Shown here: in pieces, positions 37,615 to 46,800 of the stretch
How positions within the stretch are numbered: position 1 is the stretch's first letter
Layout: every line of letters begins with the position of its first letter
NCBI RefSeq assembly: GCF_030065675.1
Contig: NZ_JASJDK010000042.1
Coordinates: 1-58,066, forward strand
Origin: Mastigocoleus sp. MO_188.B34
Lineage (GTDB): Bacteria; Cyanobacteriota; Cyanobacteriia; Cyanobacteriales; Nostocaceae
Direction: 5' to 3'
DNA: 58,066 bases
Made by a program: the position numbers and the translations under genes
The notes under the pieces: model-generated
The model's input: the letters and a program-made list of their open reading frames with translations, nothing else
Database searches by the model: none
What the model was told of the DNA's origin: nothing

Positions 37615-37815
37615 ATGTCAACACTTAAAGAAATTGAAGCTGCTATCCTTACACTTCCACCAAATGAGTTCCAACAACTCATGCAATGGTTTTTTGACTT
37701 AGATTATCAGCCTTGGGATGAGCAGATTGAAAAAGATATAGCAGATGGTAGGTTAGGAGATCTTGCTCAAGAGGCAATTTCTGAATTGGAGGCTGGGCAT
37801 TTTCGGGAAATTTGA
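37615..37815 (+). CDS. Antitoxin of a type II toxin-antitoxin module
   Basis: 66-aa acidic protein. The layout (IEAAILTLPPNEFQQLMQWFFDLDYQPWDEQIEKDIADGRLGDLAQEA..) matches the short antitoxins found upstream of a RelE/ParE-like 'cytotoxic translational repressor' toxin: a helical dimerisation part and a C-terminal toxin-wrapping helix with LEAGHFREI. The gene is intact from the ATG at 37615. Its stop codon overlaps the ATG of the toxin frame by one base (TGATG), the usual translational coupling. The toxin itself has an early stop, so this antitoxin may now be an orphan. Confidence 0.8.
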   Translation: MSTLKEIEAAILTLPPNEFQQLMQWFFDLDYQPWDEQIEKDIADGRLGDLAQEAISELEAGHFREI

Positions 37816-38069
37816 TGCATTATACAACATGTCGTTTTTGGGAATGCTACGATGTCTAACCTGAGAATGCGCAAAATACTGCCGATCAGTGCTACGAGTT
37901 GCTTAAAACTGATCCGTCCCACCCGTCCTTGCACTTCAAAAAAGTTGGTAAATATTTGTCAGTGCGAGCAGGAAAAAATTATAGAGAATTGGGTATAGAA
38001 TTTGAAAAAGGTATTTTGTGGTTTTGGATTGGTACACATGCAGAGTATGACAAGCTCATTGGCAGCTAG
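37815..38069 (+). pseudogene. RelE/ParE-superfamily toxin with in-frame stop
   Basis: The frame starts at the ATG overlapping the antitoxin stop and reads FWECYDV, then TAA at 37857-37859 (codon 15), then PENAQNTADQCYELLKTDP in the same frame to a TAG at 38067. The remaining text (SLHFKKVGKYLSVRAGKNYRELGIEF, ILWFWIGTHAEYDKLI) is the complete, well-conserved toxin with the FWIGxHAEYD end. The family usually has Leu at codon 15, so one TTA to TAA change would explain it. No other lesion is seen over 84 codons, which suggests a recent loss, a sequencing error, or use of an internal start or read-through. Confidence 0.85.
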
Positions 38070-38187
38070 TACTCGCTTCAAAACTTTACTACACCAGAAC
38101 TTTCCAAATATAGTTGATTGATTTACAAAGATTTTAATTAACCCTCATACAAGAAGCAAACAGGAAATAGCAAATAAATTTTCTTGG

Positions 38188-38215
38188 CTGTTCCCTGTTC
38201 CCCATTCCCTTCTAA
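38188..38215. repeat. STRR-type heptamers overlapping the permease 3' end
   Basis: CTGTTCC, CTGTTCC, CCATTCC, CTTCTAA: heptamers that run into the stop codon of the permease gene on the minus strand. Confidence 0.7.
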
Positions 38216-39261
38216 TTCAAATTTTCTAAACGAATACGGGGATCGGCAAATTTCAATAACAAATCCGCAACTAAATTACCAATAATCAGCAGAATAGCAC
38301 TCATCACCAAACTAGCCATTACCAGATACAAATCTTTAGCATTCACAGCTTGCAAAGTAAGTCTACCTAAACCTGGCCAGTTAAAGAAAAATTCTGTAAT
38401 AAAAGCACCCGCCAATAAGTTAGATAATTCAAAACCCAGTAAGGTAATTAGGGGGTTAATCGCATTACGTAAAGCATGGACATAAATCACTACATTTTCT
38501 GGTAATCCCTTAGCACGGGCAGTTCTAATGTAATCTTGGCGCAAAACATCCAATAACTGACCGCGAGCAATCCGTTGTAAACCGGCAAAACTAGTAATAC
38601 TTAAAGCAACAGTTGGCAAAATCATGTGCCAAGTAATATCTAATGCTTTACCAAAAAATGAAAGTTCGTCGTGGTTGATACTCGTCATTCCACCGACTGG
38701 AAATATTGGACTAGTTATTTGAGCAAATATAAGTAACAACAAAGCCGTGATAAAGCTAGGAAAACCTTGCCCTACATAGCTAATAACTTGCAGAACTCTG
38801 TCAGCAAGACGATTTTGATTAACCGCAGCAATGATACCTAAAGGAATGGCGATCGCCCAAGTCGCAATCAAAGAAGAAATTGCTAAGAGCAAAGTTGCTG
38901 GTATTCTTTCCCAAATTAATGAAGCAACGGAGCGCTGATAGACAAAACTCGTACCGAAATCACCCCGCGTCACAATATTTCTCAGCCATAAAAGATATTG
39001 CTCTATATTTGATTTATCCAAACCAAATTGTCGTCTCAGCTCTTCAATTCTTTCTGGAGAAATTTTCGGATTTTGCCGTAGTGTATCGATGTAATCTCCC
39101 GGGGATAGTTTAATAATAAAAAATGATAATGCAGAAGCAAGTAAGACAGTTAGCAGTGCTTGCAAAATCCTTTTAAGAATAAAAAGAAAGTTATCACTTG
39201 TAACCAGTCTTTGTAACCAATCTAAACTTGTTTCCCAGTAACTTCTTGATGTTGTATTCAT
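38212..39261 (-). CDS. ABC transporter permease, oligopeptide/nickel (DppB/OppB) type
   Basis: 349-aa permease of the peptide/nickel importer family. The first helix (about 30-52) is followed by the long periplasmic loop typical of OppB/DppB (GDYIDTLRQNPKISPERIEELRRQFGLD and LRNIVTRGDFGTSFVYQRSV). Five more helices follow. The EAA loop is RIARGQLLDVLRQDYIRTARAKGLPENVVIYVHALRNAINP (about 230-270). It stands alone without the partner permease, ATPases or binding protein, which must be encoded elsewhere. The substrate is therefore unknown. Confidence 0.88.
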   Translation of the reverse strand: MNTTSRSYWETSLDWLQRLVTSDNFLFILKRILQALLTVLLASALSFFIIKLSPGDYIDTLRQNPKISPERIEELRRQFGLDKSNIEQYLLWLRNIVTRGDFGTSFVYQRSVASLIWERIPATLLLAISSLIATWAIAIPLGIIAAVNQNRLADRVLQVISYVGQGFPSFITALLLLIFAQITSPIFPVGGMTSINHDELSFFGKALDITWHMILPTVALSITSFAGLQRIARGQLLDVLRQDYIRTARAKGLPENVVIYVHALRNAINPLITLLGFELSNLLAGAFITEFFFNWPGLGRLTLQAVNAKDLYLVMASLVMSAILLIIGNLVADLLLKFADPRIRLENLN

Positions 39262-39834
39262 AATACGGATGCTAGTTATCAGTTGATGCGCCTTGTGAGT
39301 CAGAAGTCAGGAGTCAGAAAGAAGTCAGAAGTCACGACAGACTGCGTCCTAACGGACGAGCAGGAGTCAGAACAGACGACCACACTCTGACAAGCGAATA
39401 GAAGCTAGGAGTAAAATTCAGGTAAGAAGAAATAATTAAAATTAAATATTAAAATTAAAATTTATCTAACCCTTTTCAGGATTTGTATTTAAAACATTTT
39501 TTTAGTCATTTTCTAGTAAAAAATGTGAGTATAAAGTCCTTTCTAATTATTTTGGATTCTGTCTTCTGGATTCTAACGCCTTATTTGCAGAATTTTGCCA
39601 ATTTCCATACTGCGTCAAAAAAAGCAATGAGGTATCATTAGTTTCATGATTTTAAGTATAAAACTGTCTCGTAATGCAAACTTATATAAATTCCATAAGA
39701 CCTCCATTAGATAGGAGGTTTAAGGAAAGCAAAAAAATCAAAAATCGATAAATACTTACTCGATCGCTATTTAAACGAAAGTGTAAGTATTAACTTAACT
39801 TAAATATAAAGTGTCCGAGTCCGAGTGTCCGAGA
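39262..39834. other. Repeat-rich spacer between permease and apt
   Basis: 573 bases without a gene. It holds an AGTCAGA-type heptamer array (39298-39336, with a loose copy near 39371) and a short hairpin, ACCTCC/GGAGGT, near 39700-39720. The rest is AT-rich. Confidence 0.6.
39298..39336. repeat. STRR-type tandem heptamer AGTCAGA
   Basis: AGTCAGA, AGTCAGG, AGTCAGA, a 4-base break, AGTCAGA, AGTCACG. It lies upstream of the permease gene. Confidence 0.75.
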
Positions 39835-40353
39835 TTAATACTCAACAAGAGTAACAATTGGTACATCAGGTAATCTATCCCGTCCCTGTAGCTCACGCAG
39901 TTCGATTATAAAGCCAAATCCCAGTAACTCACAGCCAACTTTTTCAACTAACTTAGCAGTGGCATTTGCAGTTCCACCTGTGGCAATCAGGTCGTCTACA
40001 ATTGCAATCTTGTTTCCTGGTTGTAAAGCATCCTGATGAACTTCTAAGCAGTCTGTACCATACTCTAGCTCGTATTCCACTGCATGAACAGAAGCCGGTA
40101 ACTTACCTTTTTTCCGGACAGGAATAAAACCTGCACCGAGCTTGTAAGCTAGTGGTGTACCAAATAAGAAGCCTCTAGACTCCATCCCGATCACATAATC
40201 GGGTTGTAAATTGGCTTCCATAAACTTTTGGGCTAATAAATCTATCGTATGGCGTAGTCCTTCAGGATCTCGCAGTAGCGTAGTGATATCCCGAAACAAA
40301 ATTCCTGGTTTGGGAAAATCAGGAATATCACGGATTAGAGGCTTCAAGTCCAT
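39835..40353 (-). CDS. apt: Adenine phosphoribosyltransferase
   Basis: Salvages adenine to AMP with PRPP, cytoplasmic. The 172 aa start with [27 protein letters not shown], the diagnostic Apt N-terminus. Further blocks are [20 protein letters not shown] (hood and flexible loop) and the PRPP-binding [16 protein letters not shown] (about 118-133). Length is standard (170-180 aa). Single gene with its own promoter region. Confidence 0.95.
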   Translation of the reverse strand: MDLKPLIRDIPDFPKPGILFRDITTLLRDPEGLRHTIDLLAQKFMEANLQPDYVIGMESRGFLFGTPLAYKLGAGFIPVRKKGKLPASVHAVEYELEYGTDCLEVHQDALQPGNKIAIVDDLIATGGTANATAKLVEKVGCELLGFGFIIELRELQGRDRLPDVPIVTLVEY

Positions 40354-40753
40354 AAATATCTGTCAACAAAAGTTGAATTTTAATACTATTGTTGTTTGCG
40401 ACCCTTCCCTATTTCGGGAAGCTTGCTCTTATCAACGTAAATCCTTGGAAAATCGTACACTATAATGTCATACCCTTGGAATCATACCTTTGAAATTGGA
40501 TTTGATTTTGGTAGTTATTGACGATTGTTATAATCTACACCAAGGTAGGGATGTAGTTGTAATAATTGATTTTGGTCAATGATAGTAAGAGCAAAAATTA
40601 AATGTAAGTATACGGAAAACTTTAATTTGAAAAGGTAAGTAATGTATATATCATGCAGTCATAAAATCGCATTAAATTCAATTAACCTAGTTTAGCTACC
40701 TATTTTAATTAGTTGTCATTAAATTATTTTCACCCGTATAAGGTATTTAGAGG
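40354..40753. other. Divergent promoter spacer
   Basis: 400 bases between the divergent apt and DUF3038 genes, AT-rich. No gene, RNA or strong inverted repeat noticed. Confidence 0.5.
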
Positions 40754-41380
40754 ATGAGTGTTTCCGCGAGTTTAACGCCATTTGACAATTCAGCACCTGA
40801 ATCAACACCAATGATTTTGGTAAATCTGCCAGATCCTGTAATTGAAGGGCAGGTATGTCCCCGTAGCACCAGAGTACAAATAGACTTAATTTTATTGGCA
40901 ATCGAAGCTTTGGAGCTTGGAGGTTCCGAAGCTATTCTGGCATTCGCACAAGAGTTAGAACTACAAATAATTATCAAAGACAGAGTAAATCTTTGGCGTT
41001 TGCGTAACACTAATCCGATGCGTAGAGCACACATTCGCCGTCCTCTAAGTATAACTGAAGCGAAAGCATTAGTTGTAATTGCCTGTTATCTGGCTCGAAG
41101 ATTGACTGTTGTGATTCGTCAACTATTAATGATATATCAGCAACTGAGTGAAAAACAAATACCACTCGAGCAAAATTTACGTCTTTCAAATTACTTGGAA
41201 AGATTCAGAGCACACTTTAAGAGTCGGATGAATCCCAGACGTGCTGGTTTTCCATTATTAACTTCCGATGAAAAAGTAGATGAACTGGCGATGAATTTGT
41301 TAGGACAATTACTATTTTGTGCTGGTACATCAGGAATGCAAAGGTTCTGGATTAGTCTTTTTGACGGTGAAGTGGAATGA
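40754..41380 (+). CDS. DUF3038 family protein
   Basis: 208-aa soluble protein of a cyanobacterium-specific family that I recognise as DUF3038 from MILVNLPDPVIEGQVCPRSTRVQIDLILLAIEALELGGSEAIL and its fixed partner downstream. Function unknown. Mostly helical, with no membrane segment and a basic middle (NPMRRAHIRRPLS). The ATG at 40754 follows AGAGG at a suitable distance. The last codons overlap the ATG of the DUF4335 gene by four bases (ATGA), so the two proteins are translated together and probably act in one complex. Confidence 0.8.
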   Translation: MSVSASLTPFDNSAPESTPMILVNLPDPVIEGQVCPRSTRVQIDLILLAIEALELGGSEAILAFAQELELQIIIKDRVNLWRLRNTNPMRRAHIRRPLSITEAKALVVIACYLARRLTVVIRQLLMIYQQLSEKQIPLEQNLRLSNYLERFRAHFKSRMNPRRAGFPLLTSDEKVDELAMNLLGQLLFCAGTSGMQRFWISLFDGEVE

Positions 41381-42801
41381 ATATTCAACGTAAATACAGT
41401 TTGCCTAATTGCACCCTACTCCTAGAAGGTTTGAGTGATTCTTCAAAAGCTGCTCATATCCAAGAATTGCGTCCCGTATTATCTATTTTGGTAAATGCGG
41501 AGTGTCAAATATCTGGACATCAACCACTTTTGGGAGGACGGGAATTTTTTGAAAGCTTGGCTAGAGTCGCCAGTTCCTATGCTCAGGAATGTTTAAGTAA
41601 TGTACCAAATCCACAAGCTCATAACACGGAGGTGGAGTTAGTACAAATTGAAAAAATAGATACTAACAAACATAAAATGGTTGTCAATTCCGAGTTACCT
41701 CAACCAACTTTGGATTATGACAAAAGTAATATTAAACCACCGATTGAAGTTAATTTAAATACAGTACAACTTTTCGACTTAGTAGAAGCAATCGACCAGT
41801 TTTTTGCTGACACCCAAACTTTACCAGAATTTACACTGCAACTTGAGCCTGTTGGTAAACGTTATAACAATTCAAAGAAAACAGTAGTACAGCAAGCTGT
41901 ACCTGCAACTCTTGGAGTCTCTAGTTTGGTTGCTGCTGCTGCAATATTTGCTTTGATACCTGCACCGAAAATACAAACACCAAAACCTGAGACGGAAAAA
42001 GAGGTCAGCTCAGCAGTTAAGTCTTCGCAAACGAGTGGCGAACAAAATCTTGATTCAAATATATCTGAATCAAATAGTTCATCTACAAAATCGGCAAACA
42101 ATTTATCTTCTCAAGTACAAGATTTAGAAGCTCTTTTGAGTCAAGTGCCGGAAATTACTGATCGTTCGGTATTGAAGATTTTAACTCGTCGAGTTCACAA
42201 TCAGCTAAATAATGCTTGGAATAATCGTTCTCAGATTACAGAAAATTTAATTTACCGAGTAGGTGTAGGTACTGATGCAGCTATTTTGGGTTACAAGTCC
42301 ATAAATCAGGGAGCTAACACCCATCTAGAACGTACCCCACTTCCTGAATTACTTTACAATCCAAATAAGCGCAATCCAGTCGGAAGCGAACCAATTGCTC
42401 AATTTAGGATAGTTTTTACTCCTGAAGGGATTTTGCAAGTTTCTCCTTGGCATGGTTACGGAAGAGAAATTATTGGGACTCAGATTAAAGATCCAGTTAA
42501 GGTTGATAGTTTAAAAAAAAATCTGGAAACAAATATTCGTGAGAAGTTAAGCGAAAAGCAGAAATTTGAGGAAGTTTTGAAATATCGCGTCGCGGTGAAT
42601 GGAGAAGGATCCATTACCGATTATGAACCTTTAAATGAGGCAGCATTAGAAAACTTTCGAGATACTCCCTTACCGCATTTGTACAAATCTACTAGAACTG
42701 CCCAAACATCAAACTTGGATCCAGCAGCTGTTGCTCAATTCCAAGTAGAATTTCAGCCCAATACCGATCTATCAGTAAGTCATTGGCAAGTATCTCGGTA
42801 A
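41377..42801 (+). CDS. DUF4335 family protein, membrane-anchored
   Basis: 474-aa partner of the DUF3038 protein. The N-terminal domain (about 1-170) carries MNIQRKYSLPNCTLLLEGLSD, the opening of DUF4335. One membrane helix lies at about 178-198 (VSSLVAAAAIFALIP). A Ser/Lys/Glu linker comes next, and the C-terminal region has two related segments (about 280-370 and 385-474) with repeated RVxVxxDAxIxxYxxxNxxA...xTPLPxLxY/K patterns, suggesting an internal duplication. Function unknown. Its stop codon is the first TAA of a heptamer array, so the array begins inside the gene. Confidence 0.8.
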   Translation: MNIQRKYSLPNCTLLLEGLSDSSKAAHIQELRPVLSILVNAECQISGHQPLLGGREFFESLARVASSYAQECLSNVPNPQAHNTEVELVQIEKIDTNKHKMVVNSELPQPTLDYDKSNIKPPIEVNLNTVQLFDLVEAIDQFFADTQTLPEFTLQLEPVGKRYNNSKKTVVQQAVPATLGVSSLVAAAAIFALIPAPKIQTPKPETEKEVSSAVKSSQTSGEQNLDSNISESNSSSTKSANNLSSQVQDLEALLSQVPEITDRSVLKILTRRVHNQLNNAWNNRSQITENLIYRVGVGTDAAILGYKSINQGANTHLERTPLPELLYNPNKRNPVGSEPIAQFRIVFTPEGILQVSPWHGYGREIIGTQIKDPVKVDSLKKNLETNIREKLSEKQKFEEVLKYRVAVNGEGSITDYEPLNEAALENFRDTPLPHLYKSTRTAQTSNLDPAAVAQFQVEFQPNTDLSVSHWQVSR

Positions 42802-42846
42802 TGAGTAATGAGTAATGAGTAATGAGTAATGAGTAATGAGTAATGA
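42798..42846. repeat. Perfect STRR heptamer GTAATGA, seven copies
   Basis: Seven exact tandem copies of GTAATGA. The array starts two codons before the end of the DUF4335 gene and supplies its TAA stop. Confidence 0.97.
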
Positions 42847-42984
42847 GTGATAATTAATTGGATCGCAATGTAACAAGCGATACTTAGCTCTGTAGTCAAG
42901 AGATTCAACAAATTTATTCCGGGCATGAATATTAAAATTAAAAACAGAATTTGCTCTGACCGGCTTTTAACTGTTACTTATTTT

Positions 42985-43026
42985 ATTACTTGTTACTTCT
43001 TACTTTTTACTTGTTACTCATTACTC
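42985..43026. repeat. STRR heptamer NTTACTY, six copies
   Basis: ATTACTT, GTTACTT, CTTACTT, TTTACTT, GTTACTC, ATTACTC in tandem. This is the reverse-complement relative of the array 140 bases upstream. It covers the stop codon of the convergent FMN-binding gene. Confidence 0.9.
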
Positions 43027-43615
43027 ATGGATTAACTTCAGTAGTATTCCAAATCCCAGAATGTTCAAGAATATACAAACAACGATTTTGGGGGTCGCCC
43101 CGTAATTGCAAATGATCTACTTTTACAGGATCTAGTAGTAATAAACAAAAATTATCTAAAGGTTTACTTTTATCTATATCAGAATTACCTATTGGGAGAT
43201 TTCCTGTATCAGTGCTTTTCGGTTCTCCTGGATTTGCCCAAATAAATTGCGATCGGGCATTATCAGAAATTTGTTCCCAAGTAGAATGTCGCGCTGCTTG
43301 GAATCGGGAATCGGGGTGGTTGTAATCGACTAGAGTTAATTCTCCAGCTAAACGAAACTGTTCCCTGGTCACTGTAAAGTACCAACAAATTTCCCCTCTA
43401 GCTTGATGGTGAATTTGGATAATTTTTTCACTACGCACATCAGTAATAATTTTCAATTGATTACTATCTTCAAGAAAGCCACGAAATACAACGGTGCGAT
43501 TAGCAGGATATCCATCACTTTGAACCGTTGCTAGTTGAAAATAGCGACTATGGGGTTGGGAACGATTTTTTTGCAGAGCGCGAGCAAGGTAAGAACGCCA
43601 AGGGGCAAGAGACAT
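43025..43615 (-). CDS. FMN-binding pyridoxamine phosphate oxidase-like protein (Alr4036 family)
   Basis: 196-aa split-barrel flavoprotein of the pyridoxamine 5'-phosphate oxidase-related Alr4036/Npun_F5749 group. Visible landmarks are MSLAPWRSYLARALQKNRSQPHSRYFQLATV, PANRTVVFRGF (FMN phosphate contact region), DVRSEKIIQIH and EICWYFTVTREQFRLAGEL. The C-terminus LQLRGDPQNRCLYI corresponds to the substrate-site Arg region of PdxH. Whether it oxidises PNP/PMP is not known. Its stop codon lies in a heptamer array shared with the convergent DUF4335 gene. Confidence 0.88.
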   Translation of the reverse strand: MSLAPWRSYLARALQKNRSQPHSRYFQLATVQSDGYPANRTVVFRGFLEDSNQLKIITDVRSEKIIQIHHQARGEICWYFTVTREQFRLAGELTLVDYNHPDSRFQAARHSTWEQISDNARSQFIWANPGEPKSTDTGNLPIGNSDIDKSKPLDNFCLLLLDPVKVDHLQLRGDPQNRCLYILEHSGIWNTTEVNP

Positions 43616-43836
43616 TTTTACTTGAACTAAAGGTGGGAAATAGATAATGGAGATGATAATAAAACTTTTTCATAATTTCCTCAATTCTTCATATCCCCAT
43701 GTTTTATGAGTTTCAGGTTTATTTCTGGAGTTTTGTTATGGGTCTACCGCAGATCTGATTATTTTGCAATTCTTTCTTAGCTACCACCACTTAGCGTATA
43801 GTCTTAATCTGTCAGAGAACAACAAGGTTTCCCAAA

Positions 43837-46800
43837 ATGGTTCGAGAGCTTGAAAGAAAATACCAGAGTGCAAAATTTCCGGAAACTGCCCCAGCTGCTA
43901 ATCCTGTATTTTTTAGAACTTACAGTCGTCGCTTGACGGCAGGAGTGAGGGAAACATGGGATGATGTGTGTTCCCGTACCCTGAAGGGATTAGTCGATTT
44001 GGCTCAACTCAGTTCTGAAGAAGCTGCAATATTGGATAAAATGCAGCGTAACTTGAAAGCCTTACCCAGCGGACGTTGGTTGTGGGTTGGTGGTACTGAT
44101 TGGTTAGCCAAATCCAAAAATTTTTCTGGGGCATACAATTGTACTTCCACTAACCTGACTGACTGGAGTGCTTTTGGGTTAATGATGGGCTTAGCCATGA
44201 TGGGCTGCGGGACAGGAGCAGTCATAGAACCAAGGTATATCAGTCATTTACCTTCTATTCGCAATCGTATCAACCTTGCACTGCAAGGAGAAATTGGTAA
44301 AACACCGGTTGAACAACGCCGGGAGTCCACAGAAGTTAAATTTGAGGAAAATCGCGTCATCATTCATGTGGGTGATAGTCGTGAAGGTTGGGTGGATTCC
44401 TATCAAAGTCTTTTAGAACTTTCCTCTGATGAAAGATTTGAGGGTGTTGTAGAAGTAATCGTTGATATTAGTGATGTCCGCAATGCTGGTGAACCCCTTC
44501 AAGGTTTTGGTGGTGTTGCAAATCCGGTGAAATTACCCGGTCTTTATCAGCGCTGTGCGTCAATTCTCAACAAAGCTGTAGGAAGACGATTAACTTCAGT
44601 TGAATGTTGTTTGTTAATTGATGAAGCGGCTGTAACTATCGTCGCGGGAAATATTCGGCGCTGTTTACCCGAAGATGCTTTGGTTCATACATCTAAAGGA
44701 CTAGTAGCTATTCGTGATGTTAAAGTTGGCGATTTAGTGCAAACTCCCTTAGGATTTCGACGGGTAGTTGATAAATTTGACCAAGGTTTTCAAGATGTTT
44801 ATGAAGTAGAAACAAATGCTACTTTTCCTCGGGCAACTTTAAACCACAGACAAGCTGTTCTTGCAGATGCTCAAGGTGCTATTGAATGGAAATCTATGGC
44901 AAGTTTAGTAGAAGGCGATCGTCTTTTACATAATAAGCAAGTATTACCAGGTGCATTAACTAATTTACCTGCTGATTTTACTCAATCGAGACCCGTTCAA
45001 AGTCATACTGCCAAACCATTATTTATTCCACAACTTACATCAGAAATTGCTTGGCTAATTGGTTTTACCCATGGTGATGGTTATGTCGCACTGGGTCGCA
45101 ATAAGCACGGTAAACCCTATGGGCGTGTGGAATGGGCTATGAACGCTTTAGATACCGAGCTTACTACTAGCATTCAAGAGAAACTTAATATTGCTTTAGC
45201 TTCATTTAAATTAAAAGCTTCTCATGGCATAGTCAAAGGTGAAAATACAGCAAAATCAGTTTGCTCATCAATTCGCTTGGCTGAATATTTTCATCGTTAT
45301 ATTAAACAACCAAATACTCCTTTACAAGTACCTGATTTTATCTTGCAGGGTTCGATAGATATTCGAGCGGCTTATTTAGCAGGATTGATGGATAGTGATG
45401 GTGCAGTTAAGAACCGTCCCCCACATCTAGTAACAACGGTTTACCGTTCATTCATCAGACAGGTTGCTGCAGTTTTATCTAGTTTGGGTATTGCTGGTAG
45501 GATTTCAATTACCCAACCGCAAAAGCAAAAATGGCAAGCTAAATACAATTTGAAAATTCCTGCATTCAAAGATCGTTACAATGCTCTGATTGCTCCCCAC
45601 AGTGTCAAAGGAGAATTAAAGCAAGGGCTAAAAATGTATGGTTTTACAGTTCCCGGTACTGTAATGCGGGACACTTATACATACAGCGAAATGCGAGAAA
45701 TGGGTTTTGCTGGGAATCGTCAAGTTGATGCTAATTACGAGCGTTACATAGCTGAATCAGATATTTCGCTGGATATTCCAGTTACCGTTAAGGGACTTGG
45801 TAGTTACGATTACGTACAAACTTACGATATCGAAGTAGAAGAAGCTCACTGTTTTTACTGTGATGGATATTTAACCCATAACAGTGCAGGAATGCGTCAA
45901 GGAAATAGGGAAGATATCTCATTTGCCGATGCAAAAGCTAATTTATGGCAACAAGGTGAAGATGGTAATTGGCGCATCGACCCCGAAAGAGATGCTCTCA
46001 GGATGGCAAACCATACCAGAGTATTTCATCAAAAACCCAGTTTAGAAGAATGTATTAATGCAGTTCGTAAACAATATTACAGTGGTGAAGGTGCAATTCA
46101 ATGGGCTGGTGAAGCTATTGCAAGAGGTAACCGTGATTTACTACCAACTCCTGAATTAAAAACTGAATTTCTCCAAGCTTACGAACAAGACAATGCTTTG
46201 CAGTGGTTACAGCAAAGATATTCTAATTTAGATACAGATGAATTAGAGCATCGTTTACAAAGATATGGTTTAAACCCATGTGGGGAAATAATTGGTAGTA
46301 ATTTTCACTGTAACCTTAGCGAAATACACTTAAATCAAATCGACCCCGAAAATTACAAAGAACAAGAAGAAGCCTTTACTGCAGGTGCATTATCCGTAGC
46401 CGGATTATTAAATCACAAATTTATCGAACCGCGTTACCAGTACAGTCGGGAATTAGATCCGATTGTTGGTGTTTCCTTCACTGGCTTATTTGATTTCTTT
46501 GTCCGAGCTTTCGGAGTAGATTGGTTGCGCTGGTGGGAAGCAGGAAGACCCCAAACCCCTCAAGGGTTGGCATTTAAGCGCCGAGAGCAAGAATATCTCA
46601 GCATGTGGAAAGAAATTGTACATCGCGTAGTTTGGGATTACTGCGATCGCCACAATCTCAAACGACCCAACCGCTGTACCACCGTTCAACCTTCTGGTAC
46701 CAAATCTTTACTTACAGGAGCTTCGCCGGGATGGCATCCCCCGAAAGCACAGCGATTCATTCGCCGGATTACTTTCCGGAAAAACGATCCTGTAGCCTTA

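Noticed and set aside
42798-43026. CRISPR array
   Set aside because: The repeats are contiguous heptamers without spacers, and no cas genes are present; they fit STRR repeats.
43616-43836. Cobalamin riboswitch upstream of nrdJ
   Set aside because: Looked for because class II RNR uses B12, but the conserved B12-box and helical core were not recognisable.
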